Source: Paenibacillus sp. FSL H7-0331
Lineage (GTDB): Bacteria > Bacillota > Bacilli > Paenibacillales > NBRC-103111
Length of the DNA: 64,000 bases
Direction: 5' to 3'
NCBI RefSeq assembly: GCF_001956045.1
Contig: NZ_MRTH01000010.1
Coordinates: 124,001 to 188,000, forward strand
Below are positions 42,767 to 51,176 of this stretch, in pieces. The notes beneath the pieces were generated by a model, which saw nothing but the letters and a program-made list of their open reading frames with translations, had not been told where the DNA came from and searched no databases. Each line of letters begins with the position of its first letter. Position 1 is the first letter of the stretch. The translations under genes were made by a program, and so were the position numbers.

Positions 42767-42873
42767 GCATGATGTATGCTTATTTTTTTAAAAATCTGCT
42801 TTAATTCTCTAAATTCTAATAAATTAGGTTGAAATCCCACCCTATTCATTGTACTATTATCATAAATTGGTAA

Positions 42874-42887
42874 TGTAACCGATACCA
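42874..42887. promoter_or_regulatory. LacI/CcpA-type operator before the AraC gene
   Basis: TGTAACCGATACCA fits the general LacI-family pattern TGNNANCGNTNNCA and matches the CcpA cre consensus in all but one position. It lies about 90 bp upstream of the AraC start. Confidence 0.5.
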
Positions 42888-42977
42888 TTTTGTAAAAACA
42901 GCATGTTTTTGCTAACAACATAACAAATAACCTAACAAAAAGATTGTAATCCGGAAAACTTGGTTAGGAGTGAGTAC

Positions 42978-43631
42978 ATGTGTGAATATTCATATGTGAA
43001 AGAAAAGGAGCTTTATGATACTTTCAAATCAGCCGTAGATTCCTCTGAAGTCGAGCACGTGATAGACGTCTTTTACGAATTTTTGATCGAGAACGGTTCG
43101 AATGAAATGCTGGTTTTGTACGAAGCTACGGTTCGTTTGCTGGTCGGAATGGAAAAAAGAGTGTTAGCGGAGTTCGGGAATGATACCCGTTGCAACCAAT
43201 TCGATGTAATCTCGGTGGTCACCAAGAGAAATCTCGAGGAAATTAAAGCCTATGTACTTGAATGCTTCATGGAATTACGGGGCATTATTATGCGGAAGTT
43301 TAACTACAACCATACGAGTATTATTATGAAAACGATCCAGAACATGGAGAATGAATTTCAGCACGCCACGCTTGACAGCCTTGCCCAAAAAGTGTACATG
43401 ACACCCTCCTACCTCAGCTTACTATTCAAAACGAATACCGGCAAAACCTTCATCGAGCAATTAACCGACATTCGCATCGACAAAGCCAAACACCTGTTAA
43501 AGAACACACATCTAAAAAATTATGAAGTCGCTGAATCGATTGGTTATCAGGACTCCCGCTACTTCAGCCAAATATTCAAAAAAAAGGTTGGATGCTCGCC
43601 AAGTGATTATCGGGAATCAGCCATCCACTAA
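42978..43631 (+). CDS. AraC-family regulator with unknown N-terminal domain
   Basis: 217 residues. The C-terminal 100 residues have two AraC helix-turn-helix motifs: LDSLAQKVYMTPSYLSLLFKTNTGKTFIEQLTDIRIDKAKHLL and NYEVAESIGYQDSRYFSQIFKKKVGCSPSDYRES. The N-terminal 115 residues are helical (YVKEKELYDTFKSAVDSSEVE) and resemble the inter-domain part of YesN-type response regulators, but no receiver domain is present. ATG 42978 is 7 bases after AGGAG. It is on the same strand as lacI and next to the RraA-like and ABC genes; probably a regulator of that locus. Confidence 0.88.
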   Translation: MCEYSYVKEKELYDTFKSAVDSSEVEHVIDVFYEFLIENGSNEMLVLYEATVRLLVGMEKRVLAEFGNDTRCNQFDVISVVTKRNLEEIKAYVLECFMELRGIIMRKFNYNHTSIIMKTIQNMENEFQHATLDSLAQKVYMTPSYLSLLFKTNTGKTFIEQLTDIRIDKAKHLLKNTHLKNYEVAESIGYQDSRYFSQIFKKKVGCSPSDYRESAIH

Positions 43632-43636
43632 GCTAT

Positions 43637-43674
43637 GGGGGCAATAGGCGGGATCTCCTGTTTTGCCCCTTTTT
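43637..43674 (+). terminator. Intrinsic terminator after the AraC gene
   Basis: GGGGCA pairs with TGCCCC (43664-43669), with inner AGG/CCT, followed by five T residues. It lies just before the convergent RraA-like gene. Confidence 0.75.
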
Positions 43675-43683
43675 AATTTCATA

Positions 43684-44595
43684 TTACAATCGAACCTGAC
43701 CTGAATTTCCTTCTGTCTCTGTTCTCATAGCATCCTCCAGCTCCTGATCCCAGGTCAGATGACGGTACTCAGCCGACTCCTGTGTGCTATCCAACCATGC
43801 TGTGAAGTCATTCCAGATGGAAACTGTCCATGGCGAATCGATTTGAGCTGTTGTATAGATGTCTTCGCGCAATCGAACGAAGCCAAAAATATCGCGTACC
43901 TGCGACTTTTCTGCCTGAACGACTGTAAGCTCTGCCAGATGAGGCGGAATGAACAGCACACCTGACGGTGTTCCCAGCACCACATCACCCGGAAGACAGA
44001 TCGCTTTACCAATTCGGCACGGGGTATTGATTCCTACCATTGTGACATCTGCTATCGCTGTCGGATCACTGCCACGATAAAACACGTTGACTCCTTCAAT
44101 ATCAACTATTTGCTGGTTATCACGGATACCACCCCAGATCACGGCACCACCCCGCTTCGTTTTGGAAGCAATCGCCGTTGACAGGTTCCCACCCACAAAG
44201 GTCCCTTGATGGACTTTATCAAACAAATCAACTACTACAATATCGTCCTCCTGCAGCGTATCGATGACCCATTGGTTGAAAAAGCCTTTTCTGTCCTCCT
44301 GCTGATGACCATAGCTCAGTAAAGTCTCATGCAGATCCGGACGTTTGGGAACTAACACAGATGTCACGGCACGTCCTACCATCACCTGATTCGGATGCAC
44401 AATCTTGAGATCGCCTTCAAATTGAAAAGCATAACCGTGATTCCACAAGGTGCCCCATGCTTCCTCCAAAGTAATTTTCGCCATTCGGCGTAATACATCA
44501 TTCGATACCCGGGGGCGGCCATTGGCAAATCTCTCGCCCTGCCACAGTGGTGTCAATTGAATAATGTCTTCGGGGTTATCATATTTCAAATGCAA
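43684..44595 (-). CDS. RraA-family protein (aldolase/dehydratase-like)
   Basis: About 303 residues of the RraA/4-hydroxy-4-methyl-2-oxoglutarate aldolase-like superfamily. Segments: VSNDVLRRMAKITLEEAWGTLWNHGY, VVVDLFDKVHQGTFVGGNLSTAIASKTKRGGAVIWGGIRD, ITPCRIGKAICLPGDVVLGTPSGVLFIPP. The GGIRD and GDxxxGxxxG-type metal/substrate motifs are present. Proteins of this longer type occur in sugar-acid clusters and act as pyruvate aldolases or related lyases; the exact reaction is not shown. The start is uncertain: a GTG at 44646, or TTG codons at 44595 and 44589 preceded by AAGGAAGG. It is divergent from the ABC transporter operon. Confidence 0.8.
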   Translation of the reverse strand: MHLKYDNPEDIIQLTPLWQGERFANGRPRVSNDVLRRMAKITLEEAWGTLWNHGYAFQFEGDLKIVHPNQVMVGRAVTSVLVPKRPDLHETLLSYGHQQEDRKGFFNQWVIDTLQEDDIVVVDLFDKVHQGTFVGGNLSTAIASKTKRGGAVIWGGIRDNQQIVDIEGVNVFYRGSDPTAIADVTMVGINTPCRIGKAICLPGDVVLGTPSGVLFIPPHLAELTVVQAEKSQVRDIFGFVRLREDIYTTAQIDSPWTVSIWNDFTAWLDSTQESAEYRHLTWDQELEDAMRTETEGNSGQVRL

Positions 44596-44825
44596 CCCTT
44601 CCTTCTCACTGAATGTATTTCCACCTCTTATGTTAAGCAAATTCACAGATTTGTCGATGTGGTTTTTTTACGCATTTTTCGTACAGTAACTATAAATTTT
44701 TCATCGAATGGGTAAATTCTTATCATATTCCCCCTAACAACTGATGATATTCCCCTATATGAAATGACTAACCGTCTGTATATTGGAATAGAAAGGAGAT
44801 AGTTGTTTCCACTATTCAAGCTATT

Positions 44826-44839
44826 TGAATGCGTTTACA
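44826..44839. promoter_or_regulatory. Cre-like site in the divergent intergenic region
   Basis: TGAATGCGTTTACA has the CcpA/LacI core CG and flanks with one mismatch. It lies in the 412-bp gap 44647-45058 between the RraA-like gene and the ABC operon. The rest of that gap is AT-rich; a site AAAGGAGAT near 44790 precedes a TTG-started frame of about 20 codons, perhaps a leader peptide, but nothing else is clear. Confidence 0.4.
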
Positions 44840-45058
44840 TGACATCCGTTTTGTATACTCCATGATTTACATTTATGGCCTCCAACTACCGCATTGATGG
44901 TTTTACATCATGTGTATTTCCCCCTGCAGCAAGCTAAATTCACCCTGATAAGACTGATTAAAAAATCAAACAATATCATAAAATCCTCACCTGTGCATGT
45001 TAAATTCGCTTTGCTACACTGTGAAAGTACAAGAATCATAGGATAAGGAAGTGACTAA

Positions 45059-46015
45059 ATGGGGGTTAAGGAAATATCCAGTATGAACACGATAGCAGAA
45101 GTTCCCATTCGCAAAAGTAAAAAAAACTTATTCAGCAACCACTTGGAAGGGTACATATTCATCTCTCCCTGGCTGCTCGGTTTTTTACTGCTAACCGTAT
45201 GGCCGATAGGACGCTCCTTTTATTTGTCCTTCACTGAGTATTCACTCCTTGAGCAGCCCGTGTGGGCGGGACTCGACAATTACACGGAAATCTTTTTCAA
45301 AGACAATCTGTTCACCAAATCGCTCGGAGTTACTTTTACGTTCGTGTTGTTTTCACTTCCACTCAAGTTATTTTTTTCATTGATGGTAGCGCTTCTCATT
45401 AACAAAAGTCTGAAAGGAATGAATATATACCGAACGGCGATCTACTTCCCTTCGCTAATCGGAAGCAGTGTAGCGGTATCAATCCTCTGGCGCAACCTGT
45501 TCGGTCTGGACGGCTATGTTAATCAGATCCTCTCGTGGTTTGGTGTTCAAGGTAAAGCCTGGATCGCCAATCCCGATACTTCGCTTGGTACAATCATTTT
45601 ACTCAATGTATGGCAGTTCGGCTCCACGATGGTTATCTTTTTGGCTGGCTTACGGCAAATACCGAAGGATTTGTATGAATCTGCATCCGTTGATGGGGCA
45701 GGCAAGATACGTCAATTCTTTCACATTACTTTGCCCATGCTCTCTCCCGTTATGTTTTTCAATCTCATCCTTGGCATCATCGGCTCCTTTCAAACGTTTA
45801 CTTCTGCATTCATCATTACAGCTGGTGGACCCGCAAACTCTACGTATATGTATGCTTTTTATCTTTATGAAAAGGCTTTCAAACATTATCAAATGGGATA
45901 TGCCTCGGCGCTTGCCTGGATCCTGCTCGTGATTATAGCGATCATGACCGGCTTAAACTTCCTGGCATCCAAGTATTGGGTATTCTATGAGTCGGAAGGC
46001 GGGAATGACAAATGA
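45059..46015 (+). CDS. Carbohydrate ABC transporter permease (MalF/UgpA-type)
   Basis: 318 residues with six helices after a cytoplasmic N-terminus. The first is IFISPWLLGFLLLTVWPIGRSFYLSFTEYSLL; the EAA loop is LRQIPKDLYESASVDGAGKIRQFFHITLPMLSPVMFF. ATG 45059 follows AAGGAAG. Its stop overlaps the next permease start by 4 bp (ATGA). It forms an importer with 46012 and the lipoprotein at 47118; no ATPase gene is present, so a shared MsmX-type ATPase is likely, as in Bacillus. Confidence 0.92.
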   Translation: MGVKEISSMNTIAEVPIRKSKKNLFSNHLEGYIFISPWLLGFLLLTVWPIGRSFYLSFTEYSLLEQPVWAGLDNYTEIFFKDNLFTKSLGVTFTFVLFSLPLKLFFSLMVALLINKSLKGMNIYRTAIYFPSLIGSSVAVSILWRNLFGLDGYVNQILSWFGVQGKAWIANPDTSLGTIILLNVWQFGSTMVIFLAGLRQIPKDLYESASVDGAGKIRQFFHITLPMLSPVMFFNLILGIIGSFQTFTSAFIITAGGPANSTYMYAFYLYEKAFKHYQMGYASALAWILLVIIAIMTGLNFLASKYWVFYESEGGNDK

Positions 46016-46848
46016 ACAGAGTCACCAGTTTCGGCACGTTTCGCAGCCATTTGATCCTGATCCTATTTTCTTTGATCATGATTTATCCGATTTTCTGGTG
46101 GCTGGGCGCTTCGCTCAAAACGGTAACAGATATGAAATCCACATCGATCTGGCCGACCACCTTTATGTGGGAAAATTACTCCAAAGGCTGGGTATTTTCA
46201 CCCAAATACAGCTTTACTACCTTTTATCTCAACACCTTGGTGATGGAATTCTGGAATGTGCTCGGTGCCGTATTGAGCAGTGCGGTCGTCGCGTTTGGTT
46301 TTGCCAGACTCAAATTCAAGCTTCGTTCCTTCTGGTTCTCGATTTTGCTGCTCACCTTGATGCTTCCCGGACAGGTTACCATCGTGCCTCAATACATCAT
46401 GTTTAACAATTGGGGATTGGTAAACAGCTATATCCCGCTTATTCTCCCGCACTTTTTTGGAGGCGGCGCCTTCTTCGTATTTCTCGTCGTTCAATTTATA
46501 CGCGGGATCCCAAGAGAGCTCGATGAGGCCGCCAAGATCGATGGAGCCTCGGTGTACAAAACATTTTCACATGTAATTTTTCCATTAATTAAGCCAGCAT
46601 TGGTATCCGTAGCGATTTTCACTTTTATATGGAGCTGGGACGATTTTTTTGCACAGGTTTTATATTTAAGCTCGGTTGATAACTATACGGTTGGCCTGGC
46701 GCTTCGCATGTTCATTGATCAGTTTGAAATTCAATGGGGACAGCTTCTCGCGATGTCCCTGCTATCGATTATTCCATCCGTCATTTTGTTCATCTCGGCA
46801 CAAAAGCATTTTGTTGAAGGCATTGCTACAACCGGCATTAAAGGATAA
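46012..46848 (+). CDS. Carbohydrate ABC transporter permease (MalG-type)
   Basis: 278 residues, six helices. MalG-like start FRSHLILILFSLIMIYPIFWWLGASLKT and EAA loop IRGIPRELDEAAKIDGASVYKTFSHVIFPLIKPALV. The C-terminus HFVEGIATTGIKG is typical. It overlaps the preceding permease by 4 bp and is followed by a 270-bp gap before the binding protein. Substrate should be a sugar acid or oligosaccharide given the neighbours. Confidence 0.92.
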   Translation: MNRVTSFGTFRSHLILILFSLIMIYPIFWWLGASLKTVTDMKSTSIWPTTFMWENYSKGWVFSPKYSFTTFYLNTLVMEFWNVLGAVLSSAVVAFGFARLKFKLRSFWFSILLLTLMLPGQVTIVPQYIMFNNWGLVNSYIPLILPHFFGGGAFFVFLVVQFIRGIPRELDEAAKIDGASVYKTFSHVIFPLIKPALVSVAIFTFIWSWDDFFAQVLYLSSVDNYTVGLALRMFIDQFEIQWGQLLAMSLLSIIPSVILFISAQKHFVEGIATTGIKG

Positions 46849-47117
46849 CTGTACCCCCAGCTTGTACTGAACGATCTGGGATGTTGGCCGCACCCGGATG
46901 ACAGACTGGCAGTTGTAATCTTCAGAAACCAACTGCGTGAAGCGACAATGTTGGATACGAGTCGGATAAACAGCCTGCAGGTTCATCGGCCTCACGGAAG
47001 GCATGCAATCCATTCATGAGCTAGCCATGTTATGGAAGCGTACGCTGCGCTGTGCAGGCAGATCGATTAACGGGTGGAGCCTGTACAACTATATGATCAA
47101 AGGGAGTGTTATGTATA
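46849..47117. other. 270-bp gap between permease and binding-protein genes
   Basis: No gene-like frame with a ribosome site is visible; the base composition resembles coding DNA. There is no clear hairpin or promoter. It may contain a promoter for the binding protein gene or be a decayed gene remnant. Confidence 0.3.
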
Positions 47118-48431
47118 ATGAAAGCCAATAAAAAGACAAATATAATTGTAGCGGTGCTTGCTTTTTCATTGATTCTGACCGCTTGCTCCAAAACCGTTGA
47201 GACCACTGGCACCGGTACTCCGGCCAAGGATGCACCAGCTGCCGGCAAAAATGCCGACCTGCGGATCATGTGGTGGGGACCGGATGACCGCCATCAAGCG
47301 ACTCTGAAAGCTCTTGAAATGTATTCCGCCAAAAATCCAAATATTAAATTCACTTCCGAATATATGGCGTTTGATGCTTTTTGGACCAAGCTACCTACAC
47401 TCGCTGCCTCCAATTCCATGACCGACATCCTGCAAATGGACGGAGCTTATATTAACGAATATGCCAAAAAAGGCTTGCTCATGGATTTGTCCGATGTCGA
47501 TCTGAAGGGACTTGTCGATCCAAGAATCGTCAACAACGTCAAGATTGACGGCAAATTATATGGAATTCCGCTCAGTCATAACGGTGCGGGAGTCGCCTTC
47601 AACAAAGCGGAGCTGGAGGCGGCTGGCGTGAAGCTGCCACATAAGGATTGGACATGGGATGAATATTTCACTTACATGAAGGAAGCTCATGACAAGCTGC
47701 CTAAAGGTAAATATCCGTTTACCGATAATACAAGCGTATGGGATTGGTATCAGTTCTATCAGACGTCCAATGGCAAAGGACCGATCATGCAGGATGGAAC
47801 CAAATTTAATCTGGATAAAGATCTCTGGTTCAAATTTCAACAAATGCATGAGCAATGGCGTGCTGACGGAACCCTTCCATCTGCAGAAGCCACCACGGCC
47901 TTTAAAGAAAATGATCCCAAAGCTGATGCGATGGTATCCGGTGTCATGGCAAGAGGTGTTACTGTCGGTTCTGTTGGCGTCATGGAGACACTCAACCCGG
48001 GTAAAATTTCGGTAGTAAACAATCCTGTAGGTCCAGCTGGAGGCGGATGGGCACAAGCCACAATCTTCTTCAGTTTAAGCAAATCCACCAAATATGCGGC
48101 TGAAGGCAAGAAATTTATTCAATGGTTTATCTCCGATCAGGAAGTAGGCAAAACACTCGGTTTGACTCGTGGCGTTCCGATCAACGATGCGATTTACAAA
48201 ACCTTGGAGCCTACCTTGAGCAAAAAAGATTTGATGGGTAAGGATCTGTTAGGTAATGCACTGGATAAGGCGCTTCCGTTCTATCCAGCTCCTCAAGGCT
48301 GGTCCGATTTCACAAGCTTGTATAAATCGGAAATGGAAGCGGTCATGTTCAAAAAACAAACGATTGAACAAGCTTATGACAAAATCGTAGCCAAAGGCAA
48401 GGAAACCGAAGCGAAGCTGAACAAAAAGTAA
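47118..48431 (+). CDS. Sugar-binding lipoprotein of the ABC importer
   Basis: 437 residues. Lipoprotein signal with IILVA...LILTACSKT (Cys19), then a short Thr/Ala linker and a family 1 solute-binding fold: DLRIMWWGPDDRHQATLKALEMYSAKNP, FWTKLPTLAASNSMTDILQMDGAYI and the C-terminal EAYDKIVAKGKETEAKLN type helix. The ATG at 47118 lies 11 bases after GGGAG; a GTG four codons earlier sits in the site. It is downstream of the two permeases and upstream of uxuA, so the probable ligand is a uronide or related sugar acid. Confidence 0.92.
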   Translation: MKANKKTNIIVAVLAFSLILTACSKTVETTGTGTPAKDAPAAGKNADLRIMWWGPDDRHQATLKALEMYSAKNPNIKFTSEYMAFDAFWTKLPTLAASNSMTDILQMDGAYINEYAKKGLLMDLSDVDLKGLVDPRIVNNVKIDGKLYGIPLSHNGAGVAFNKAELEAAGVKLPHKDWTWDEYFTYMKEAHDKLPKGKYPFTDNTSVWDWYQFYQTSNGKGPIMQDGTKFNLDKDLWFKFQQMHEQWRADGTLPSAEATTAFKENDPKADAMVSGVMARGVTVGSVGVMETLNPGKISVVNNPVGPAGGGWAQATIFFSLSKSTKYAAEGKKFIQWFISDQEVGKTLGLTRGVPINDAIYKTLEPTLSKKDLMGKDLLGNALDKALPFYPAPQGWSDFTSLYKSEMEAVMFKKQTIEQAYDKIVAKGKETEAKLNKK

Positions 48432-48544
48432 ACCGTCCAGTGTATCCTTGTGCCGTCCTGCTTCTTACAAAAGAACAGGGCGGTGTATTGTGGGACCATG
48501 CAGAACAAAGCACAGGTTTTCATTATAAGGAGGTCAGTCTATTC

Positions 48545-49549
48545 ATGCTTCAATTAGCTGAATTTTTCCCCGGATATCCAAGCAGGCTTTGGCATCTTGC
48601 CAAGCAGATGGGTGTTAATTATGCGGTTGGTCCTCTACCCAAGGAAGATCACGGTATGAAACCATGGGATTATATGAATTTGGTGCAAATGAAACAAAGA
48701 TTCGCTGATTTTGGACTCAATCTTCAAGTCATTGAATCGGCGCCCGAGACGAATCGCATCAAGCTTGGCCTGCCAGGACGAGATGAAGAGATTGATATCA
48801 TGTGCCAGTTCATCACGAATATGGGGGCTGCTGGCATCTCTGTGCTCTGCTATAACTTTATGGCTCAATTCAATTGGTTTCGCACCTCAACCACGATCCG
48901 TACCCGTGGAGGTGCGCTGGTCTCCGGCTACGATCATGCCTTATTAGCCAATGCGCCTTTGACCGAAGCCGGTATCGTAAGTGAGGATCAATTATGGGAA
49001 CATTTGAAATACTATCTGGAACGTATTGTACCTGTCGCGGAAAAAGCAAAGGTCAGGCTGGCTCTGCATCCCGATGACCCGCCGATATCTCCGATTCGTG
49101 GGGTGTCACGAATTCTGCGAAGCTCGGATGCGCTGCAGCAAGCTATTGATCTGGTGCCGAGCGAATACAGCGGTATTACGTTATGCCAAGGAACACTAGC
49201 GACAGCAGGTGAGGATATACCGACTGTGATTCGCAAGTTTGCTGCGCAGGACAAAATCTTTTTCGTCCATTTCCGTGATGTTCGCGGAACGCCAGAGAAG
49301 TTCGAGGAAACGTTTCATGATGACGGTAAAACGGATATGCTCGAAGCTATGAAGACCTATTACGAGGTTGGTTTTCAAGGTCCGGCTAGACCTGACCACG
49401 TCCCGACGATGGAGGGCGAGAATAATGATAATCCGGGCTATGAATTACTTGGTCGCTTGTACGGAGTTGGTTATATAAGAGGATTAATGGAGGCTGCAGC
49501 TGCGGGAGAGCGCGAACGGCAAATTCAGCTAGCCGAATTAAAGGTATAA
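48545..49549 (+). CDS. uxuA: Mannonate dehydratase UxuA
   Basis: 334 residues; converts D-mannonate to 2-keto-3-deoxygluconate. TIM-barrel enzyme of the xylose isomerase-like superfamily. Signatures: FFPGYPSRLWHLAKQMGVNYAVGPLP, IESAPETNRIKLGLPGRDEEI, LCYNFMAQFNWFRTST, the metal ligands LALHPDDPP (His and Asp), LCQGT (Cys), FFVHFRDVRGT (His) and an Asp in HDDGKTDM. The ATG at 48545 is 10 bases after AAGGAGGT; a longer frame has no site. It is transcribed with the ABC transporter, 113 bp after the binding protein, and ends at 49646. Confidence 0.92.
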   Translation: MLQLAEFFPGYPSRLWHLAKQMGVNYAVGPLPKEDHGMKPWDYMNLVQMKQRFADFGLNLQVIESAPETNRIKLGLPGRDEEIDIMCQFITNMGAAGISVLCYNFMAQFNWFRTSTTIRTRGGALVSGYDHALLANAPLTEAGIVSEDQLWEHLKYYLERIVPVAEKAKVRLALHPDDPPISPIRGVSRILRSSDALQQAIDLVPSEYSGITLCQGTLATAGEDIPTVIRKFAAQDKIFFVHFRDVRGTPEKFEETFHDDGKTDMLEAMKTYYEVGFQGPARPDHVPTMEGENNDNPGYELLGRLYGVGYIRGLMEAAAAGERERQIQLAELKV

Positions 49550-49580
49550 CTCAGGCCTCTATGAGGTGCGATTCATACAA

Positions 49581-49646
49581 AAAGACAGGATTCGAAATTG
49601 CGAATGACGGCTACGCCGATGGTTCGCTTTTCTGAATCCTGTCTTT
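49581..49646. terminator. Bidirectional terminator between converging genes
   Basis: AAAGACAGGATTC (49581-49593) pairs perfectly with GAATCCTGTCTTT (49634-49646) over 13 bp; inner GCGAA/TTCGC adds more. Both ends carry short T/A tracts. Confidence 0.85.
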
Positions 49647-49648
49647 AT

Positions 49649-51037
49649 TTAGCTCCAGAGACGATCGTTGGACCACGAATGGTTCCATTCGTCCGTCGAT
49701 TCCCACAAGCCCGGTATATTCGCATGCAAATGCTCGGCAATTACCTCGTCATTTAAGGAATCGATACCAAGTCCCGGCGCATCCGGTACGGTTATAAAGC
49801 CATTTTGTATTAACGGTTTGGCCAGTGAACGCCCAATCACAATATCGTCCCACCAGGATATGTGATCGGAATGAAATTCAAGCGCAAGGAAATTTTCCGT
49901 AGCTGCTGCACAATGAACGGCAGCCAAGCATGCAATCGGGCTTTCAGCCATATGAATGGCCATTGCAACAGCGTAATCCTGCGCCATGTCGCCGATTTTT
50001 TTCGTTTCCAGTATACCGCCAGAAGTCAGAAGATCCGGATGTATCACCGCAACTCCACCGGATTCCAGCAGCGGTTTAAAATTTTCCTTCAAATAGATAT
50101 CCTCCCCGGTACAAATCGGTGTCGTGACCGATCTCGCCAGTCTGGCATATAAATCCGTGTACTGCCATGGAATCATATCCTCCATCCAGGCCAAATTATA
50201 TTTATCGATCCGGCGTCCCAGTTTGATGCAGTCCTCCACGCCGATATGACCAAAGTGGTCAATCGCAAGCGGTACCTCATAGCCGATGACTGAACGTACG
50301 TCGCTCACATACTGCTCCAGCATATCGAGCCCTTTTTCAGTTACATGGATGCCGGTAAAAGGATGCGCAACATTGTAGGCGTCATACATGCGGTTGCGGG
50401 CATGGATGATTTCCATTTCCGTCATTTCGATATTTTTCCGATTTGCCCATACGTCCGACAGCTTTTTCATATCTTCAAAGAAGCCCAAAGGTGCGCTTAA
50501 GGTGCCCGGCTCCTGGATAATTTGATTAATGCCCAGATCCATTTTCAAAAACGTATAGCCTTTTTCCATCCGTGATTTCAGCGCTTGCCCCATTGTCAGT
50601 CCGGTATCTCTGCCTTGCACATCGGTGTCACAATACATTCGGATTTTATCGCGGAACTTGCCTCCCAGCATTTGATAAATCGGGATACCGTACGCTTTTC
50701 CTGCCAAATCCCAAAGTGCGATTTCGATACCGCTCACCCCTCCGCCTTGACGGGAATGGCCTCCGAATTGCTTGATACGACGAAACAGCTTGTCAATCTG
50801 GCATGGATTTTCTCCAAGCAAACGGGATTTTAATAGTAACGCATAGTTCTTGTCCGCCGCATCCCTCACTTCGCCAAAACCGATTAATCCTTGATTGGTA
50901 TATACCTGAATTAAACTGCAGTGCATCGGGGAACCCTCAATATCGGCAAATCGAATATCGGTGATTTTTAATTCGGAAGGAATCGAATACGTATTCACAT
51001 AAGCGGTTGTGCTGTCATAGGTTTCTTTGGTTAGCAT
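49649..51037 (-). CDS. Enolase-superfamily sugar-acid dehydratase (mandelate racemase/muconate lactonizing type)
   Basis: 462 residues. N-terminal capping domain, then a barrel with catalytic and metal residues: FLKMDLG (Lys), AIDHFGH (Asp), NLAWMEDMIPW (Glu), TPICTGEDIY (Glu), IHPDLLTSGGI (Asp) and AIHMAES (His). It fits D-galactonate/gluconate/mannonate dehydratase-like members; a long insertion near residues 170-230 is notable. ATG 51037 follows AAGGAGC; the longer frame does not. It is convergent with uxuA. The substrate cannot be decided from sequence. Confidence 0.88.
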   Translation of the reverse strand: MLTKETYDSTTAYVNTYSIPSELKITDIRFADIEGSPMHCSLIQVYTNQGLIGFGEVRDAADKNYALLLKSRLLGENPCQIDKLFRRIKQFGGHSRQGGGVSGIEIALWDLAGKAYGIPIYQMLGGKFRDKIRMYCDTDVQGRDTGLTMGQALKSRMEKGYTFLKMDLGINQIIQEPGTLSAPLGFFEDMKKLSDVWANRKNIEMTEMEIIHARNRMYDAYNVAHPFTGIHVTEKGLDMLEQYVSDVRSVIGYEVPLAIDHFGHIGVEDCIKLGRRIDKYNLAWMEDMIPWQYTDLYARLARSVTTPICTGEDIYLKENFKPLLESGGVAVIHPDLLTSGGILETKKIGDMAQDYAVAMAIHMAESPIACLAAVHCAAATENFLALEFHSDHISWWDDIVIGRSLAKPLIQNGFITVPDAPGLGIDSLNDEVIAEHLHANIPGLWESTDEWNHSWSNDRLWS

Positions 51038-51176
51038 GGTTATCAGCTCCTTTCCCTCATTATATAAAGGGTTCTGACCAATTGGCATGCTGTAAAATTA
51101 TCATTTTGTTTGTTTTTTTAGATCTTTTTCTTATAATGGGTATAGGCTATTATTCTTATCATTTCAGGAGGAAAAT

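Noticed and set aside
44780..44870. A 20-codon leader peptide after AAAGGAGAT
   Set aside because: TTG start, poor spacing and no attenuator hairpin follow; too weak to call.
46762..47013. 83-residue minus-strand frame in the gap after the second permease
   Set aside because: Overlaps the permease end and lacks a ribosome site and family resemblance.
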